A DNA stretch of 15,163 nucleotides, taken from NCBI GenBank assembly GCA_002482765.1, contig DLGP01000143.1, positions 1-15,163 of the forward strand. Direction: 5' to 3'. Of the stretch, positions 14,168 to 15,163 are shown in pieces; positions within the stretch are counted from its first letter, which is position 1, and every line of letters begins with the position of its first letter. The position numbers and the translations under genes are program-made. Under the pieces are notes generated by a model. The model saw only the letters and a program-made list of their open reading frames with translations, did no database searches and was not told where the DNA came from. The stretch comes from Alphaproteobacteria bacterium UBA7691 (GTDB lineage: Bacteria > Pseudomonadota > Alphaproteobacteria > Ferrovibrionales > Ferrovibrionaceae).

Positions 14168-15163
14168 TCAGTGCCCCTTGGTGGCAGCAAAGAAATAGGT
14201 GACGAGGGCCGCCACGCCGATCAGCATGGCGAAGGCGTAATGGTAGACATAGCCGCTTTGCAGCAGGCTGGCGCGCTTGGCCAGGCGCACCACATTGGCC
14301 GCCAAGCCATCCGGCCCCAGGCCATCGATGATCCTGCCATCGCCGCCCTTCCAGAATACCCGGCCGAGCCAGGAGGCCGGGCGAACAAAGACCCGGTCAT
14401 ACAGCTCGTCGAAATACCACTTGTTGAGCAGGAACTGGTAGAGCAGCTGGTGCTGCTTGGCCGCCGCCGCCGGGATGCTGGTATCCCGCACATAGGCCAG
14501 CCAGGCCACGGCAATGCCGATAACACCGACGATGATCGGGCCAACCTTGACCAGGAACGGCACATGATGCGCGTTCTCCATCGCCTTGTTGGCCGGCAGG
14601 ATCAGGATCGCATCGCCCCAGAAGGCTTTCCAGTCATGGCCGATAAAGCCGTGATGGAAGGCGATGCCGGCAAACACGGCGCCGAAAGCCAGCACAAAAA
14701 GCGGGAACAGCATGATCATCGGGCTTTCATGCACATGCTCCATCACATGATGGTCGGCCCGTGGTTTGCCGTGGAAGGTCATGAAGATCAGGCGCCAGGA
14801 ATAGAAGGCAGTGAGGATCGCCGCCGCCATGCCCATGATATAGGCGTATTGACCAACGCCGCTGCCGACGCCGAAGGCCACTTCCAGGATCATGTCCTTG
14901 GAATAAAAGCCGGCGAAGATCGGGAAGCCTGCCAGTGCAAGGCTGCCGATCCACATCATAACATAGGTGATCTTGATATGCTTCCACAGGCCGCCCATGC
15001 GGCGCATGTCCTGTTCGCCATCCACGGCATGAATCACCGAGCCGGCGCCGAGGAACAGCAAGGCCTTGAAGAAGGCATGGGTGAACAGGTGGAAAATCGC
15101 CGCCGGATAAGCTGACAAGCCGAGCGCGAAGAACATGTAGCCGAGCTGCGAGCAGGTCGAATA
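14168..15163 (-). CDS. nuoL: NADH-quinone oxidoreductase subunit L (complex I), C-terminal part
   Basis: Partial: the 5' end lies beyond 15163. The visible 331 residues begin in YSTCSQLGYMF, roughly the middle of the roughly 610-residue subunit. NuoL is the distal proton pump of complex I. Seen here are HLFTHAFFKALLFL (visible residues 25-38), with the two histidines and the lysine of the central proton channel, and GFYSKDMILE with the distal KD pair. After these come the extended C-terminal region that includes the long lateral helix along the membrane arm and a last membrane segment (MLIGVAALVTYFF). It ends in TGA one base before the nuoM ATG. Confidence 0.97.
   Translation of the reverse strand, partial: YSTCSQLGYMFFALGLSAYPAAIFHLFTHAFFKALLFLGAGSVIHAVDGEQDMRRMGGLWKHIKITYVMMWIGSLALAGFPIFAGFYSKDMILEVAFGVGSGVGQYAYIMGMAAAILTAFYSWRLIFMTFHGKPRADHHVMEHVHESPMIMLFPLFVLAFGAVFAGIAFHHGFIGHDWKAFWGDAILILPANKAMENAHHVPFLVKVGPIIVGVIGIAVAWLAYVRDTSIPAAAAKQHQLLYQFLLNKWYFDELYDRVFVRPASWLGRVFWKGGDGRIIDGLGPDGLAANVVRLAKRASLLQSGYVYHYAFAMLIGVAALVTYFFAATKGH

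Noticed and set aside
13099..15115. Very long plus-strand open frames opposite nuoL and nuoM
   Set aside because: They are antisense to complex I genes with all key residues. The His/Gln/Asp-rich sequence results from reversed hydrophobic codons.

Overview
The window is a dense piece of a GC-rich alphaproteobacterial chromosome, probably from a Rhodospirillales-like free-living aerobe (inferred from gene content and order, not from a marker gene). Every convincing protein gene lies on the minus strand, so transcription reads from high to low coordinates. Spacing is tight, with several ATGA stop/start overlaps. Signs of the lineage are the run nuoL-nuoM-nuoN-birA-coaX-rnj-mce-DUF1467, a short ProRS without a full editing domain, a single Lol permease beside lolD, and RNase J.

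Layout in transcription order. (1) 15163-11204: the 3' part of nuoL, then nuoM and nuoN, the proton-pumping membrane subunits of respiratory complex I. (2) 11193-7292: birA (biotin-protein ligase), coaX (type III pantothenate kinase), rnj (ribonuclease J), mce (methylmalonyl-CoA epimerase) and a DUF1467 membrane protein. Biotin ligation, CoA synthesis and methylmalonyl-CoA epimerisation together suit propionyl-CoA metabolism. (3) 7226-5389: an Fe(II)/2-oxoglutarate PhyH-type dioxygenase with its own candidate promoter and terminator, a roughly 300-base non-coding gap, and a small secreted protein of unknown function. (4) 5303-1937: proS, a LolC/LolF-type permease and lolD, the lipoprotein-release ABC transporter. 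A composite palindrome separates the two lol genes. (5) 1940-843: a membrane diguanylate cyclase whose start overlaps the lolD stop. (6) 771-1: a two-gene molybdenum hydroxylase, with the [2Fe-2S] subunit complete and the Tat-exported molybdopterin subunit cut by the window edge.

The least explained part is the gap at 5905-6200. Its plus strand holds a good sigma-70-like promoter, three small hairpins (one capped by a GAAA tetraloop) and an intrinsic terminator with seven T residues, with no plus-strand gene nearby. I read it as a small RNA gene of about 100 nt. A perfect 10-bp inverted repeat overlaps its terminator tail. I found no CRISPR array, phage, toxin-antitoxin or defence system, insertion sequence or tRNA/rRNA gene. 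Most of the window is ordinary core genome.
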